Assembly (NCBI RefSeq): GCF_002114285.1
Contig: NZ_NEDJ01000028.1
Coordinates: forward strand, 1-39,930
Reading direction: 5' to 3'
Origin: Halorubrum ezzemoulense DSM 17463
GTDB taxonomy: Archaea > Halobacteriota > Halobacteria > Halobacteriales > Haloferacaceae
Length of the DNA: 39,930 nucleotides
This document shows positions 1 to 8,886 of the stretch, in pieces (position 1 is the first letter of the stretch; every line of letters starts with the position of its first letter). The notes below the pieces were generated by a model. The model was given only the letters and a program-made list of their open reading frames with translations. It did no database searches and was not told the origin of the DNA. A program made the translations under genes and the position numbers.

Positions 1-4
1 CCGA

Positions 5-1309
5 CTACGGCTCCAGCCGGTTGGGGTCGCGCGGGAACATGATCGCCTCCTTGATGTTGTCGAGGTCGGCGACCTTCTGGACGAGGCGGTCGATACCGAG
101 CCCGTAGCCGCCGTGGGGGGGCGTGCCGTAGCTCAGCGCCTCGATGTAGAACTCGAAGTTCGCGGTCTCGACGCCCTCCGCCTCCATGACCTCGACCATG
201 CGCTCGACGTCGTGTTCGCGCTGGCCGCCCGAGGAGAGCTCTTGGCCCTTGTAGATGAGGTCGAACTTCCGGGAGGCGATCTCGTCGTCCGGCACGTCCT
301 GCATGTAGTAGAACTTCTCGTCGGGGTAGCCGACGACGAAGAACGCCGGATGCCCCTGCTCCTCGAAGTGCTCGCCGAGCAGCTTCTCGCCCTTCGTGTC
401 GAGGTCCGTCGGGTCGTCGGGGAAGTGGCCGAACTCGGTTTCGAGGATGTCGAGCGCCTCGTCGAAGGTGATCCGCGGGAAGTCGTCCTCGGGGACCTCC
501 AGGTCCACGTCGAGAAGGTCGAGTTCGCGCTCGGCGTTCTCGGCGACCTCGCGGAGCGCGTAGCGCAGCGACTCCTCTTGGACGTCCATCACGTCGTCGT
601 GGTCGTCGATGTAGGCCAGCTCCACGTCGAACATCGCGATCTCGGAGACGTGGCGAGAGGTGGCGAAGTCCTCGGCGCGGAACGCGGTCCCCGTCTCGTA
701 GACGGCCTCGTAGCCCGAGGCCATCAGCATCTGCTTGTACAGCTGTGGGCTCTGCGAGAGGAACGCGTCCTGGTTGTAGTAGAGGATCGGGAACAGCTCG
801 GCGCCGCCCTCAGCGCCGCCCTTCGAGATCAGCGGCGTCTTGATGTCGACGTACCCCTCGGCTTCGAACCACTCCTCCATCGCGGTGATCAGCTCGGAGC
901 GCAGAGTGAACACCGCCAGCGTCTCCGGCTTCCGGAGGTCGAGCGCGCGGTTGTCGAGCCGGGTCGAGAGATCGACCTCGATGTCCTTCGAGATCTCCAG
1001 CGGGAGCGGGGACTCCGCCTCGTCGATGACCTCGTACTTGGTCGGCGCGATCTCGACGCCCCCGGGCGCCTGATCGCTCTCCAGCGGTTCGCCGACGACG
1101 CGGACAACGTCCTCGGCGCCGACGTCCTGAACGGCCTCGAACAGCTCGGGCTCGCGCTCCTCTTTGAAGACGATCTGGATGAGCCCCTCGCGGTCCCGCA
1201 CGATGAGGAACACGAGGCCCCCTAGGTCGCGGATCTCGTGGACGTGGCCGGCGATGGCGACCTCGTCCGCGTCCGGTTCGACGTCCGACGTGTGAATTCG
1301 CTCGATCAT
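5..1309 (-). CDS. aspS: Aspartyl-tRNA synthetase, nondiscriminating type (Asp-tRNA(Asp/Asn) ligase)
   Basis: Class II aminoacyl-tRNA synthetase of 434 aa, the usual archaeal length. An N-terminal OB-fold anticodon-binding domain (about residues 15-100) is followed by the catalytic core. Motif 2 lies around [11 protein letters not shown] and motif 3 is GLGIDRLV near the C-terminus. The anticodon domain has His22 and Pro82 where discriminating Thermococcales enzymes have Trp and Lys. In known archaeal AspRS this combination goes with charging of both tRNA(Asp) and tRNA(Asn), so Asn-tRNA would be completed by the GatCAB amidotransferase. It acts in the cytoplasm. The gene is complete, with its stop four bases inside the window edge. 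Identification is near certain; tRNA specificity is inferred. Confidence 0.96.
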   Translation of the reverse strand: MIERIHTSDVEPDADEVAIAGHVHEIRDLGGLVFLIVRDREGLIQIVFKEEREPELFEAVQDVGAEDVVRVVGEPLESDQAPGGVEIAPTKYEVIDEAESPLPLEISKDIEVDLSTRLDNRALDLRKPETLAVFTLRSELITAMEEWFEAEGYVDIKTPLISKGGAEGGAELFPILYYNQDAFLSQSPQLYKQMLMASGYEAVYETGTAFRAEDFATSRHVSEIAMFDVELAYIDDHDDVMDVQEESLRYALREVAENAERELDLLDVDLEVPEDDFPRITFDEALDILETEFGHFPDDPTDLDTKGEKLLGEHFEEQGHPAFFVVGYPDEKFYYMQDVPDDEIASRKFDLIYKGQELSSGGQREHDVERMVEVMEAEGVETANFEFYIEALSYGTPPHGGYGLGIDRLVQKVADLDNIKEAIMFPRDPNRLEP

Positions 1310-1858
1310 GGCGGTGACTGCTTACGCGCAACTGGTCGGGCGGCCGGCATAGGCCTGTCGTCTCGGGGGCGACTGAACGGGTCGCCCGCGGCCGCTCCGG
1401 CGGATTATCGGCGGCTTCCGGACCGAATTAGCCATGTCATGAGGTAGCATAACTAACATAATTTTAATACGAAACCGGTACTGAGGTTGGACGACGGCGC
1501 ATTCAGCGCCTCGGAGACCGACCATGACCCGTTCCACCCTCCCGACGCTCGTGCGGTCCGTGAGCGTCGCGTCCCTCGGGTGGATCGGGATCGGGTATTC
1601 GGCTCCGAACTCACGGTCCGTCCGCCCGACCGCGTGACGCGCGTCGGCTGGGGAGGTTTCCCCGCGGGACGGACCACACCCGTTCTCTCCAGCCGCCGCG
1701 TTCGTCGCGCGGGTCGAACCGGACGACCGTTGCCCTCGCGAGCGCTGCCGCCGGCGACCTCGCCGCCGGCGCGTTCGAGGCCGCGGACCGGTCGCGTTCC
1801 GGGTTGCGACCCCGGGCGGCCGACCGACCGCACCGCGTTCGACTCGCGGCGGGGGCGT
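1310..1858. other. Gene-poor gap of about 550 bp with a plus-strand TATA-like site and a short hairpin
   Basis: No convincing coding sequence is seen. Open frames here translate to Arg/Pro/Ser-rich, out-of-phase protein on either strand. An AT-rich patch at about 1450-1470 contains a plus-strand TATA-like box (attttaat, 1461-1468). About 30 bases later is a perfect hairpin, GGCGC-ATTCA-GCGCC (1496-1510). The gap could hold a long leader for the gene at 1859, a non-coding RNA, or decayed sequence. A 37-codon frame (1524-1637) is too short to call. The aspS promoter probably lies at 1345-1353 (reverse strand, ctatgcc). Confidence 0.4.
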
Positions 1859-2182
1859 ATGGCGGCAGCCATCCACACGCCGTCGGTCGAGGCCACGGTG
1901 GCCGTCCGCGTCTCGCAGGCGGCCACCGGCGACCTCGTCGCCGGCGCACGAGCACAGATCGAGCGAATCGACGGCCTCCGCGTCGAGGAGATCGAGATCG
2001 CCGGCCTCCGTCCCGGCCTCAACGACACCACGGTCGAGGCGGTCGCCACCCTCGCGGTCGGCGAGGAGGCGGGCCTCAACGAGGACGCCGAGGAGTTCGT
2101 CGTCGATCGCGTCCGCGAGCGCCTCGCCGACGGCTTCGGCGTCGACCCCGAGCGCGTCGAGCGGGTCGAGCCCCCCGACTGA
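1859..2182 (+). CDS. Small haloarchaeal protein of unknown function
   Basis: This 107-aa protein is not one I recognise. Its sequence alternates plausible strands and amphipathic helices (TVAVRV, then [49 protein letters not shown]), which would fit a small alpha/beta domain. The acidic composition and codon use are normal for the genome from the ATG at 1859 onward. In the same frame upstream the translation becomes Arg/Pro-rich, so this ATG was chosen. No TATA box lies at the leaderless distance. Expression may come from the TATA-like site near 1461 with a long leader. It ends 28 bases before the convergent larC stop. Confidence 0.7.
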   Translation: MAAAIHTPSVEATVAVRVSQAATGDLVAGARAQIERIDGLRVEEIEIAGLRPGLNDTTVEAVATLAVGEEAGLNEDAEEFVVDRVRERLADGFGVDPERVERVEPPD

Positions 2183-2210
2183 CGGGGGTGCCGGGGCGTC
2201 ACCTCCCGGC

Positions 2211-3587
2211 CTATTCTCGCGGGAGCTGCTCCCGCACCTCGGCTTCGACGCGGCGAAGCACCTCGCGGATCGGGAGGCCGGTCGCCTCCGCGACCGCGGC
2301 CGCGTCGTCGTACTCCCCGCTGACGTCGTACACCTCCCCGTCGGTCGTCGAGGCGACCTTCACGTCAACCTCGTGGTCCTCGCCGTCGACCCGGAGCGTC
2401 GCCGTCTCGAACGCGCGGTCGGCGATCCAGCGGTGGCTCGCGCCGGACTGGCGCACCCCGAGCGTTCCCGTCTCGCGGGCGAGGCGCTCGGCGACGGCCT
2501 CGGCGTCCGCCGGCTTACAGATCACCTTCACGAGGTGTCCCGGGCGCGACTTCTTCATCGTCGTCGGGACGATCGTCACGTCCCGCGCCCCGGCCCGCGA
2601 GAGCGTCTCCTGAAGCCCGCCGAGCACCTCCGGCGCGGCGTCGTCGAGGTTCGTCTCCAGGATGGCGATGTCGTCGTGTGCGAGCCGTCCGTCGACGGGC
2701 TGCCCGGCTCGGGCTCGGTCATCGTCGCGTTTCTCGCGGTCGCCGTCAGGTCCGGGTTCTCTCCCGTCGCCGACGAGCGCGCGGAGGACGTTCGGGTGGC
2801 GCTCGAAGTCGGCGTCGCCCGCGCCATAGCCCGCGCGTTCGACCGCGAGGTCCGGGACCGCGTCGAAGCCGTCGGCGACCGCTCCCAGTATCGCCGCGCC
2901 GGTCGGCGTGAGCAGTTCGCGGTCGATCGGCCCGCCGGCGATCCGGAACCCGGCCCGGCTCGCGATCTCGGTCGTCGCCGGGGCCGGGACGGGGTACGTC
3001 CCGTGGCTCATCTCGACCGTCCCCCCGCCGGCGGCGACCGGCGTCGTGACGACTCGCTCGGGACCGAGGTCGGCGAGCAGCAGCGCGGCGCCGACCACGT
3101 CGGCGATCGCGTCGTCCGCGCCCACCTCATGGAAGTGCGTCTCGTCGAGGTCGGTGCCGTGGACCGACGCCTCGGCGCGGCCGAGCAGCTCGAAGGCGTC
3201 GAGCGCGGTCGACTCGACGGCCGGCGGAAGGCCCATCGACTCGACCAGATCGACCACTTCGCGGTAGCTCCGGTGGACGCCGGCCCCCTCGGCCGGTTCG
3301 TCAGATCCGGAGGTGCTCGGATCGTTGTCGGGGCCGTGGTCGTGGCCGTGGCTGTGGTCGTGGCCGTGGTCGTGGTCTCCGTCGGTCTCGACCGTCCTGT
3401 CATCGACGAGGACATCGACCGTCGTCGCGCGGATCCCGTTCTTCTCGACCTCGCCGACGGCGTACCGGACCGGAAGCGCGTCGCTCACGGGGGCGAGCGC
3501 GTCGGGGTCCGCCCCGGCGGCGATCAGCGCGGCGCAGATCATGTCGCCGGCGGCCCCGGTCCGACCGTCGAAGACGAGCGTTCGCAT
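2211..3587 (-). CDS. larC: LarC, nickel-pincer cofactor biosynthesis (nickel insertion) protein
   Basis: A 458-aa LarC/UPF0272 family protein. In the known pathway LarC is a CTP-dependent cyclometallase that inserts nickel into the pyridinium dithiodicarboxylate cofactor of lactate racemase-type enzymes. Seen here: the N-terminus [16 protein letters not shown], the [18 protein letters not shown] block, the [10 protein letters not shown] block, and a central linker with repeated His-Asp/His-Gly (about residues 75-95) that fits nickel binding. The start was placed at the ATG at 3587, in front of the conserved MRTLVFDG; an in-frame ATG nine codons upstream is less likely. No larA, larB or larE is present in the window, so partner and target enzyme lie elsewhere. 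Confidence 0.93.
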   Translation of the reverse strand: MRTLVFDGRTGAAGDMICAALIAAGADPDALAPVSDALPVRYAVGEVEKNGIRATTVDVLVDDRTVETDGDHDHGHDHSHGHDHGPDNDPSTSGSDEPAEGAGVHRSYREVVDLVESMGLPPAVESTALDAFELLGRAEASVHGTDLDETHFHEVGADDAIADVVGAALLLADLGPERVVTTPVAAGGGTVEMSHGTYPVPAPATTEIASRAGFRIAGGPIDRELLTPTGAAILGAVADGFDAVPDLAVERAGYGAGDADFERHPNVLRALVGDGREPGPDGDREKRDDDRARAGQPVDGRLAHDDIAILETNLDDAAPEVLGGLQETLSRAGARDVTIVPTTMKKSRPGHLVKVICKPADAEAVAERLARETGTLGVRQSGASHRWIADRAFETATLRVDGEDHEVDVKVASTTDGEVYDVSGEYDDAAAVAEATGLPIREVLRRVEAEVREQLPRE

Positions 3588-3659
3588 GCTGGTTCCGACG
3601 CGACTGCCGGACAAATACCTCCGGATTCGATCGCGGGCGGGCGGCGAGGCTCGGGCGAG

Positions 3660-3848
3660 TTACACCCCTTGGCCGGCCGCGAACAGGTACAGTTCGCCGA
3701 TCACCAGCAGCGCCACCACCGCGAGCGGGACGGCCAGAATCCCGGCGACGCCGAGCGCGTACAGCGCCGCCCCGACGAGCGCGCCGGCGACGAGGAAGGC
3801 GAGCCGAGCGAGGAGGGACCGCATTGGGCCGGAGAGGGAGTCGAACAC
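3660..3848 (-). CDS. Small two-helix membrane protein
   Basis: A 62-aa protein, unrecognised. After a short charged N-terminus ([15 protein letters not shown]) come two hydrophobic segments (about residues 17-37 and 38-57) ending in a short polar tail. A reverse-strand TATA-like box (about 3874-3881) lies 29 bases before the ATG at 3848, supporting a leaderless transcript and this start over the internal Met9. It is divergent from cdc48. Function is unknown. The real coding potential is supported by promoter spacing and clean hydrophobic segments. Confidence 0.6.
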   Translation of the reverse strand: MFDSLSGPMRSLLARLAFLVAGALVGAALYALGVAGILAVPLAVVALLVIGELYLFAAGQGV

Positions 3849-3930
3849 GGCCGAAAGTCACCTCGGACGGGCAAAAAACGTCCGTTGCGGCCGCCGCAGA
3901 TCCACGGCGAAAACGCACGCTTACGACGAG

Positions 3931-4067
3931 GTTTTAAGAACGGACGCCTAACCGTGCTATATGATAACACAACCTGCCGCGGCCGCCGACAGATCGGTGC
4001 GGAGCGGCGGCACGGGCAACAGGCTTATTCCCGGACCGGGTCCAGATACGACCATCCCCCGCGAGGA
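3931..4067 (+). promoter_or_regulatory. Candidate promoter and leader region of cdc48
   Basis: Three TATA-like boxes precede cdc48: gttttaag (3931-3938), ctatatga (about 3957-3964) and cttattcc (about 4024-4030). The last would give a leader of about 20 bases that includes a Shine-Dalgarno-like GAGGA four bases before the ATG at 4071. Unlike many genes here, cdc48 therefore probably has a short leader. Which box is used cannot be told from the sequence. Confidence 0.45.
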
Positions 4068-4070
4068 ACT

Positions 4071-6293
4071 ATGAACGAAGTCCAACTCGAAGTGGCGAAG
4101 GCGTACCCGAACGACTCGGGGCGCGGCATCGCCCGACTCGACCCCGATACCCTGTTACATCTGAAGCTCTCGCCCGGCGACATCATCGAGATCGAGGGCG
4201 CGGAGACCACCGCGGCGAAGGTCTGGCGCGCCGACCGCCAGGACTGGAACACCGACACCGTCAGGGTGGACGGGTTTACCCGCCAGAACGCGGACGTCGG
4301 CATCGGCGAGCGCGTCACCATCCGGAAGGCGGAGGCCGAGAAGGCCGACAAGCTCGTCTTGGCCCCGCCCGAGGAGGCGTCCGTCCAGTTCGGCTCCGAC
4401 GCCGCCGGCATGGTGAAACGCCAGATCCTCAAGCGGCCGGTCGTCGAGCGCGACATCGTCCCCGTGATGTCGTCGACGAACCACCCGTTCATGCGGTCGC
4501 CCGGGCAGGCAATCCCGCTGATCGCAGTCGAGACGGAGCCCGATGGCGTCTGTCTCATCACGGAGGACACCGAGGTCGAGCTGCGCGAGGAGCCGATCTC
4601 CGGGTTCGAGAAGACCGGGGGCGGAATTACGTACGAGGACATCGGCGGCCTCCAGTCGGAGATCCAGCGCGTCCGCGAGATGGTCGAGCTGCCGATGAAA
4701 CACCCGCAGATCTTCTCGAAGCTCGGGATCGAGCCGCCGCAGGGCGTCCTGCTCCACGGCCCGCCCGGCACCGGGAAGACGCTGCTCGCGAAGGCGGTCG
4801 CCAACGAGACTTCGGCGTCGTTCTTCTCGATCGCCGGCCCCGAGATCATCTCGAAGTACTACGGCGAGTCCGAACAACAGCTCAGGGAGATATTCGAGGA
4901 CGCGAAGGAGGAGTCGCCCTCGATCATCTTCATCGACGAGCTCGACTCGATCGCGCCGAAACGGGAGGACGTCACCGGCGAGGTCGAGCGCCGCGTCGTC
5001 GCGCAGCTGCTGACGATGATGGACGGGCTGGAGACCCGCGGGCAGGTAATCGTCATCGGCGCGACGAACCGTGTCGACAGCGTCGACCCCGCGCTCCGCC
5101 GCCCCGGGCGCTTCGACCGCGAGATCGAGATCGGCGTCCCGGACGAGGTCGGCCGCAAGGAGATCCTCCAGATCCACACCCGCGGGATGCCGCTCTCGGA
5201 CGACGTGAGCCTCGACCACCTCGCCGACGAGACGCACGGCTTCGTCGGCGCCGACATCGAGAGCCTCACGAAGGAGGCCGCGATGAAAGCGCTCCGGCGC
5301 TACCTCCCCGAGATCGACTTAGACGAAGAGGAGGTGCCGCCGAGCCTCATCGACCGGATGATCGTCAAGCGCGACGACTTCTCGGGCGCGCTGAACGAGG
5401 TGGAGCCGTCGGCGATGCGAGAGGTGCTCGTCGAGCTCCCGAAGATATCTTGGGACAACGTCGGCGGACTCGAAGAGGCCAAACAGCAGGTCCAGGAGTC
5501 GGTCGAGTGGCCGCTCACCTCTCCCGAGAAGTTCGACCGGATGGGCGTCGACGCGCCGAAGGGCGTGCTGCTGTACGGCCCGCCCGGGACGGGGAAGACC
5601 CTGATGGCGAAGGCGGTCGCCAACGAGACGAACGCGAACTTCATCTCGGTGCGGGGGCCGCAGCTGCTCTCGAAGTGGGTCGGCGAGTCTGAGAAGGCGA
5701 TCCGGCAGACCTTCCGGAAGGCCCGGCAGGTGAGCCCGACGATCATCTTCTTCGACGAGCTCGACAGCCTCGCGCCCTCGCGCGGCCAGGAGATGGGGAA
5801 CAACGTCTCCGAGCGCGTCGTCAATCAGCTCCTGACGGAGCTCGACGGCCTCGAAGACATGGGCGACGTGATGGTGATCGGCGCCACGAACCGCCCGGAC
5901 ATGATCGACCCCGCGCTGCTCCGCTCCGGCCGGTTCGACCGGCTCGTGATGATCGGCCAGCCCGCTCAGGAGGGCCGCGAGCAGATCCTCGACATCCACA
6001 CCGAGAACACGCCGCCCGCGCCCGCCGTGAGCCTGCGTGAGGCCGCCGAGATCACTGACGGCTACGTCCGCTCCGACCTGGAGGGGATCGCCCGCGAGGC
6101 CGCCATCGAGGCCCTGCGCGACGACGACGACGCCGAGGAGGTCGAGATGAAGCACTTCCGGCGCGCCATGGAGTCGGTGCGGCCGACGATAAACGACGAC
6201 ATCCTCGCGTACTACGAGGATGTCAGAGAGCAGTTCAAGGGCGGCGGCGGCGAGTCGCTGCGCGACACCGGCGGTCGGATCGGGTTCCAGTAA
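4071..6293 (+). CDS. cdc48: Cdc48/VCP-type AAA+ ATPase
   Basis: A 740-aa double-ring AAA+ unfoldase of the CDC48 subfamily, which unfolds proteins and is thought to feed the archaeal proteasome. Domains: N-terminal double-psi barrel (about 1-90) and four-stranded barrel (about 95-185), then D1 and D2 ATPase rings. Both rings have Walker A GPPGTGKT (about 230-237 and 503-510), Walker B ([10 protein letters not shown] and [10 protein letters not shown]) and the sensor/arginine-finger region ([18 protein letters not shown]). The C-terminus is Gly-rich rather than the hydrophobic HbYX proteasome motif. The open frame extends far upstream antisense to larC; the ATG at 4071 begins the conserved [16 protein letters not shown]-terminus and has GAGGA ahead of it. 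Confidence 0.97.
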   Translation: MNEVQLEVAKAYPNDSGRGIARLDPDTLLHLKLSPGDIIEIEGAETTAAKVWRADRQDWNTDTVRVDGFTRQNADVGIGERVTIRKAEAEKADKLVLAPPEEASVQFGSDAAGMVKRQILKRPVVERDIVPVMSSTNHPFMRSPGQAIPLIAVETEPDGVCLITEDTEVELREEPISGFEKTGGGITYEDIGGLQSEIQRVREMVELPMKHPQIFSKLGIEPPQGVLLHGPPGTGKTLLAKAVANETSASFFSIAGPEIISKYYGESEQQLREIFEDAKEESPSIIFIDELDSIAPKREDVTGEVERRVVAQLLTMMDGLETRGQVIVIGATNRVDSVDPALRRPGRFDREIEIGVPDEVGRKEILQIHTRGMPLSDDVSLDHLADETHGFVGADIESLTKEAAMKALRRYLPEIDLDEEEVPPSLIDRMIVKRDDFSGALNEVEPSAMREVLVELPKISWDNVGGLEEAKQQVQESVEWPLTSPEKFDRMGVDAPKGVLLYGPPGTGKTLMAKAVANETNANFISVRGPQLLSKWVGESEKAIRQTFRKARQVSPTIIFFDELDSLAPSRGQEMGNNVSERVVNQLLTELDGLEDMGDVMVIGATNRPDMIDPALLRSGRFDRLVMIGQPAQEGREQILDIHTENTPPAPAVSLREAAEITDGYVRSDLEGIAREAAIEALRDDDDAEEVEMKHFRRAMESVRPTINDDILAYYEDVREQFKGGGGESLRDTGGRIGFQ

Positions 6294-6323
6294 CGCGGCC
6301 GGCGGTCGATCTCCTGCGGGGAC

Positions 6324-6331
6324 GTTTTGAG
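6324..6331 (+). promoter_or_regulatory. TATA box for the 76-aa acidic protein gene
   Basis: The box gttttgag is centred 27 bases before the ATG at 6354, the normal haloarchaeal leaderless spacing. It lies only 30 bases after the cdc48 stop, so the small gene has its own promoter. Confidence 0.6.
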
Positions 6332-6353
6332 TGTCGCGCGCGTAGCGATGCTC

Positions 6354-6584
6354 ATGTCCGACGACGTGACCGTCGACGTGGAGGTCGAGGTGGAGGTCGA
6401 CCGGGACGAACTGGAGATCGAGCGCGACGACGCCGAGTCGATCGAGGCGACCTACGAGGCGAACGGGATCGAGATCGAGGTCGAAGCGGAGGTGGAGACG
6501 GACGGCGGAGACGGCGAGTCCGCCGAAGAGGAGGACGAATCCGCCGAGAGCGGCGGAGAATCCGGCTACGAGGACTCCGAGTAG
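6354..6584 (+). CDS. Very acidic small protein of unknown function
   Basis: A 76-aa protein, unrecognised. The first half alternates Val with Glu/Asp (VTVDVEVEVEVDRDELEIE and IEIEVEAEVE), a pattern typical of exposed beta strands. The second half is a disordered-looking Glu/Ser/Gly tail. The start at 6354 is preferred over upstream TTG and ATG codons because of the TATA box 27 bases before it and the MSDDV beginning. It lies between cdc48 and a DUF5815-like gene, all on the plus strand with separate promoters. Confidence 0.65.
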   Translation: MSDDVTVDVEVEVEVDRDELEIERDDAESIEATYEANGIEIEVEAEVETDGGDGESAEEEDESAESGGESGYEDSE

Positions 6585-6633
6585 CGGGCGTCGAGTCGCC
6601 GCCGCTCCCCCCGGCGCACCGACCCGTTCCGCT

Positions 6634-6643
6634 CCTTTTAACC
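6634..6643 (+). promoter_or_regulatory. TATA box for the DUF5815-like gene
   Basis: The sequence ccttttaacc is centred 28 bases before the ATG at 6666, consistent with a leaderless transcript. Confidence 0.6.
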
Positions 6644-6665
6644 TCGCCAGCGACCAAAGAGAGCT

Positions 6666-7199
6666 ATGTCCAAGCCCCGCGTCCCCGGCGGCGACGAGAA
6701 CGCGCTGGAGCTACCCTGCGGGGAGACGATCGGCGTCGGCGAACTGGACCTCGGGATGCGCGAGTACGAGTGCGACTGCGGCGAGACCCACGCAGTCGTG
6801 ATGGACGTCCATCCCCCGGAGCGGTTCCTCCCCGACTTCTTGGTCGAGGTGCTCCGGGAGGCGATCGAAACGACCAGCGAGGAGATGCCGGAGTTCGACA
6901 CGCCGCACCTCCTCGGCGTCGTCTTGGAGGAGTTCCCCGGGGCGGTCGTCTCGCACGACGCCAGCGAGAACGCCGACGTGGGGTACGCGATGGTGTGGGT
7001 GACCGAGTTCGACTCCCGCCGGCTCCACGAGGTCGTCGTCGAACTGGTGGTTGAACTGATGGAGCACGCCGTGAGCCACGCCGACGACGACGAGGCGCTG
7101 TCGGCGTTCGAACGAGAGATGGTCGAGTTCGACGTGAGCGAGTTCGTCGAGCAGTACCGCGCGGAGCGCGACCTCGAAGCCGAAGACCCCTACGCCTGA
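6666..7199 (+). CDS. DUF5815-like haloarchaeal protein
   Basis: A 177-aa soluble protein that I recognise as a haloarchaea-restricted family (the DUF5815 name is from memory and moderately sure). The N-terminus MSKPRVPGGDEN is followed by LPCGE and YECDCGETHAVVMDVHPPERFLP, where three Cys could bind a metal. A helical region follows (FLVEVLREAIE, VGYAMVWVTEFDSRRLHEVVVELVVELMEHAVSHA). Length and ends look complete. No function is known to me. Confidence 0.85.
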   Translation: MSKPRVPGGDENALELPCGETIGVGELDLGMREYECDCGETHAVVMDVHPPERFLPDFLVEVLREAIETTSEEMPEFDTPHLLGVVLEEFPGAVVSHDASENADVGYAMVWVTEFDSRRLHEVVVELVVELMEHAVSHADDDEALSAFEREMVEFDVSEFVEQYRAERDLEAEDPYA

Positions 7200-7304
7200 G
7201 CGTCGGACTCACCGCGGTGACGACCGCGAGAATCGCTCAGCCCCCAGAACGCGGCCGCTTCGATGCCTGCGTCTGACAGTCGTCCGACTCCTGTCTCACT
7301 GAAC

Positions 7305-7312
7305 CCTATATG
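7305..7312 (+). promoter_or_regulatory. TATA box for the 74-aa gene
   Basis: The box cctatatg is centred 28 bases before the ATG at 7336, giving a leaderless message. Confidence 0.6.
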
Positions 7313-7335
7313 TTCGGAGACCCTACGTAAGACGT

Positions 7336-7560
7336 ATGAGCGCCGGCGAATACGACCGGTACGACCGAATTCGCGGCGTGCTCGCCGAGGCCGACGAGCC
7401 GCTGACCGCCCGGGAGATCCTCGCGCTCGTCGAGGAGTGCGACGAGTGCGAGGCGATCGACAGCCCGCACAGGGTCGCCACCGTGTTAGGGCGACGGGCC
7501 GAGCGCGGCGAGGTCGAGGTCATCGCGGGCCAACCGTACCGGTACCGGCTGGAGACCTGA
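7336..7560 (+). CDS. Small winged-helix-like protein
   Basis: A 74-aa protein. The pattern (DRYDRIRGVLAEADEPLTAREILALV, then SPHRVATVLGRRAERGEVEVIAGQPYRYRL) matches a minimal winged helix: helix 1, a turn after EPLTAREIL, a recognition helix at HRVATVLGRRAERG and a two-strand wing. The two Cys at EECDECEAID are not arranged as a full zinc site. It may bind DNA or be a regulatory adaptor; the target is unknown. The start is set by the TATA box at 7305-7312. Confidence 0.75.
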   Translation: MSAGEYDRYDRIRGVLAEADEPLTAREILALVEECDECEAIDSPHRVATVLGRRAERGEVEVIAGQPYRYRLET

Positions 7561-7633
7561 GGGGCGGCCGGAGGCCCGGAAGGCAACTGTCCGCGGCCGG
7601 GCGTGCGATCGTTCGGCTGAGCCCGCGAGCGTG

Positions 7634-8644
7634 CTACGGCGTCACGATGAGATCGAACCGATAGACGCCGTCACGGTACTCGACGACGACGTTCCGGAAG
7701 TCGACGCGCTCCTCGTAGCTGTCGATCGGTTCGAGGTCCTCGGCGATACCGAGCGCGCCGAGGGCCTCGCTGAGTTCGTCCGAGGGCGGCGCACCCTCCT
7801 CGTAGCGGCGGGGCTCCTCGGCGATCGCACCGTCAAAGACCCCTTGAGCGGCCTGCGAGAGCCCGGCGTCGGTGAGATTGCGCTCGACGATGGCGTCGCG
7901 CGCGTACGCGATAAAATCGGCCCGCGAGTCGCTGACCTCGCCGATCGCGTACGTCCACTCCGGGACTTCGACGGTCCGGCGCTCCGTCACGGCCTGGAAG
8001 TACTCGTCCTCGTACTCGACGAACTCGAACGGGGGCGAGGGGACGAGGGCGCTCGCATCGGCGTCGAGCCTGTGATGGAACTCGACGGTCTGTAGCTCGT
8101 CGAACTCCGGGTCCCCGAGGAAGCCGTCGTTGCCCGCGTACACGGCGTCGAGCGCCGCGTCGAGCACGCGCTCGTCCTGGTCGGAGAGGTCGAAGGGCGG
8201 TTCCGCGACCGCCGCGCCGTCGGGCGGCGTCTCGTCGACCCGGTCGAGCGCGAAGTGCCAGCGCTCGCGTTCGAGGACGCGCTCGTCGGTGATCCGGACC
8301 TCGTAGAAGGTCTCGTCCCGGCGGAGGAACGTCGGCCGCGGGCGCGTCTCGGTCCCCCACTCGTCTCGACCGACCAGCGGCCACTGTCTAACGGTCACCG
8401 TCCCGGTCTCGAACAGCGCGGAGAGGGACGCGGTCTTGGCTTCGGTCGTGAAGTCGACGCGGGTGGTGGCGTCGATGACCGTGGGATCGGGCCACAGGTA
8501 GGGGGGTCCGATCGACGAGAGGTCCAGTTCGTCCCCGATGAGGGCGTACGAGTCGAGGCTGCCGGGGCTCAGGCACCCGGCCGTCGCGGCGGTCGCGCCG
8601 GCGGTGCCGAGCAGTTGGAGGGCACGGCGGCGGGAACAGGGCAT
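7634..8644 (-). CDS. Tat-exported haloarchaeal lipoprotein of unknown function
   Basis: A 336-aa protein starting MPCSRRRALQLLG. It has a twin-arginine signal peptide (Arg5-Arg7), an Ala-rich hydrophobic stretch and lipobox TAGC with Cys24, so the mature protein should be lipid-anchored outside the membrane. The mature part is acidic, without transmembrane segments and without a motif I recognise. The in-frame ATG 17 codons upstream would put non-signal sequence before the Tat motif, so the ATG at 8644 was chosen. It is convergent with the 74-aa gene and divergent from carB, with a 242-bp gap holding the carB control region. Confidence 0.8.
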   Translation of the reverse strand: MPCSRRRALQLLGTAGATAATAGCLSPGSLDSYALIGDELDLSSIGPPYLWPDPTVIDATTRVDFTTEAKTASLSALFETGTVTVRQWPLVGRDEWGTETRPRPTFLRRDETFYEVRITDERVLERERWHFALDRVDETPPDGAAVAEPPFDLSDQDERVLDAALDAVYAGNDGFLGDPEFDELQTVEFHHRLDADASALVPSPPFEFVEYEDEYFQAVTERRTVEVPEWTYAIGEVSDSRADFIAYARDAIVERNLTDAGLSQAAQGVFDGAIAEEPRRYEEGAPPSDELSEALGALGIAEDLEPIDSYEERVDFRNVVVEYRDGVYRFDLIVTP

Positions 8645-8808
8645 GTCGTCCGGGAGTTCCCGACATCTCGGTAAATTCCTTGCGATGGGCGGCACAGGCC
8701 GTTACGCCGGCGGTGACGCGTCGTACGAGCCGGGCGTCGTGACTCGGTTCCTGACGGCGGTGTCGGCTATCGTGAGATGTCGTAACACTCACCGTGATAC
8801 GGAATAGC

Positions 8809-8842
8809 TTGCGAAAATCGCAAATCTACTGCGAGATTCGTA
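8809..8842. promoter_or_regulatory. Two phased inverted repeats upstream of carB (candidate operator pair)
   Basis: A perfect inverted repeat TTGCGA-AAA-TCGCAA (8809-8823, centre 8816) is followed by a near copy TGCGA-GAT-TCGTA (8830-8842, centre 8836). The centres are exactly 20 bases apart, two helical turns, so two dimers would sit on one DNA face just upstream of the carB TATA box. An outer pair ACGGAATA (about 8799-8806) and TATTCCGT (8872-8879) brackets the region. The bound protein is unknown; an Lrp/AsnC or amino-acid/pyrimidine regulator would fit the position. Confidence 0.55.
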
Positions 8843-8855
8843 CTCTACCGCCGAC

Positions 8856-8862
8856 CTTATTA
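8856..8862 (+). promoter_or_regulatory. TATA box of carB
   Basis: The box cttatta is centred 28 bases before the ATG at 8887, predicting a leaderless or nearly leaderless carB message. Confidence 0.65.
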
Positions 8863-8886
8863 CGATGAGCGTATTCCGTCCGCGTA

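Noticed and set aside
113-1225. Long plus-strand open frame opposite aspS
   Set aside because: It mirrors the aspS codons (Leu/Val/Arg/Glu-rich translation) and is a GC-driven antisense shadow.
1524-1637. 37-codon frame with a hydrophobic centre (LGWIGIGYS)
   Set aside because: No TATA at the right distance, no ribosome site and no recognisable relative; too short to trust.
1310-1858. RNase P RNA, SRP RNA or tRNA in the gene-poor gap
   Set aside because: None of the conserved cores (such as an AGGAAAGTCC-type P RNA block, the SRP tetraloop region or a tRNA T-arm GTTCRANNC) was found on either strand.
2373-4070. Extended N-terminus for the Cdc48 frame
   Set aside because: It lies antisense to larC and gives low-complexity Arg/Val sequence; the conserved Cdc48 N-terminus starts at 4071.
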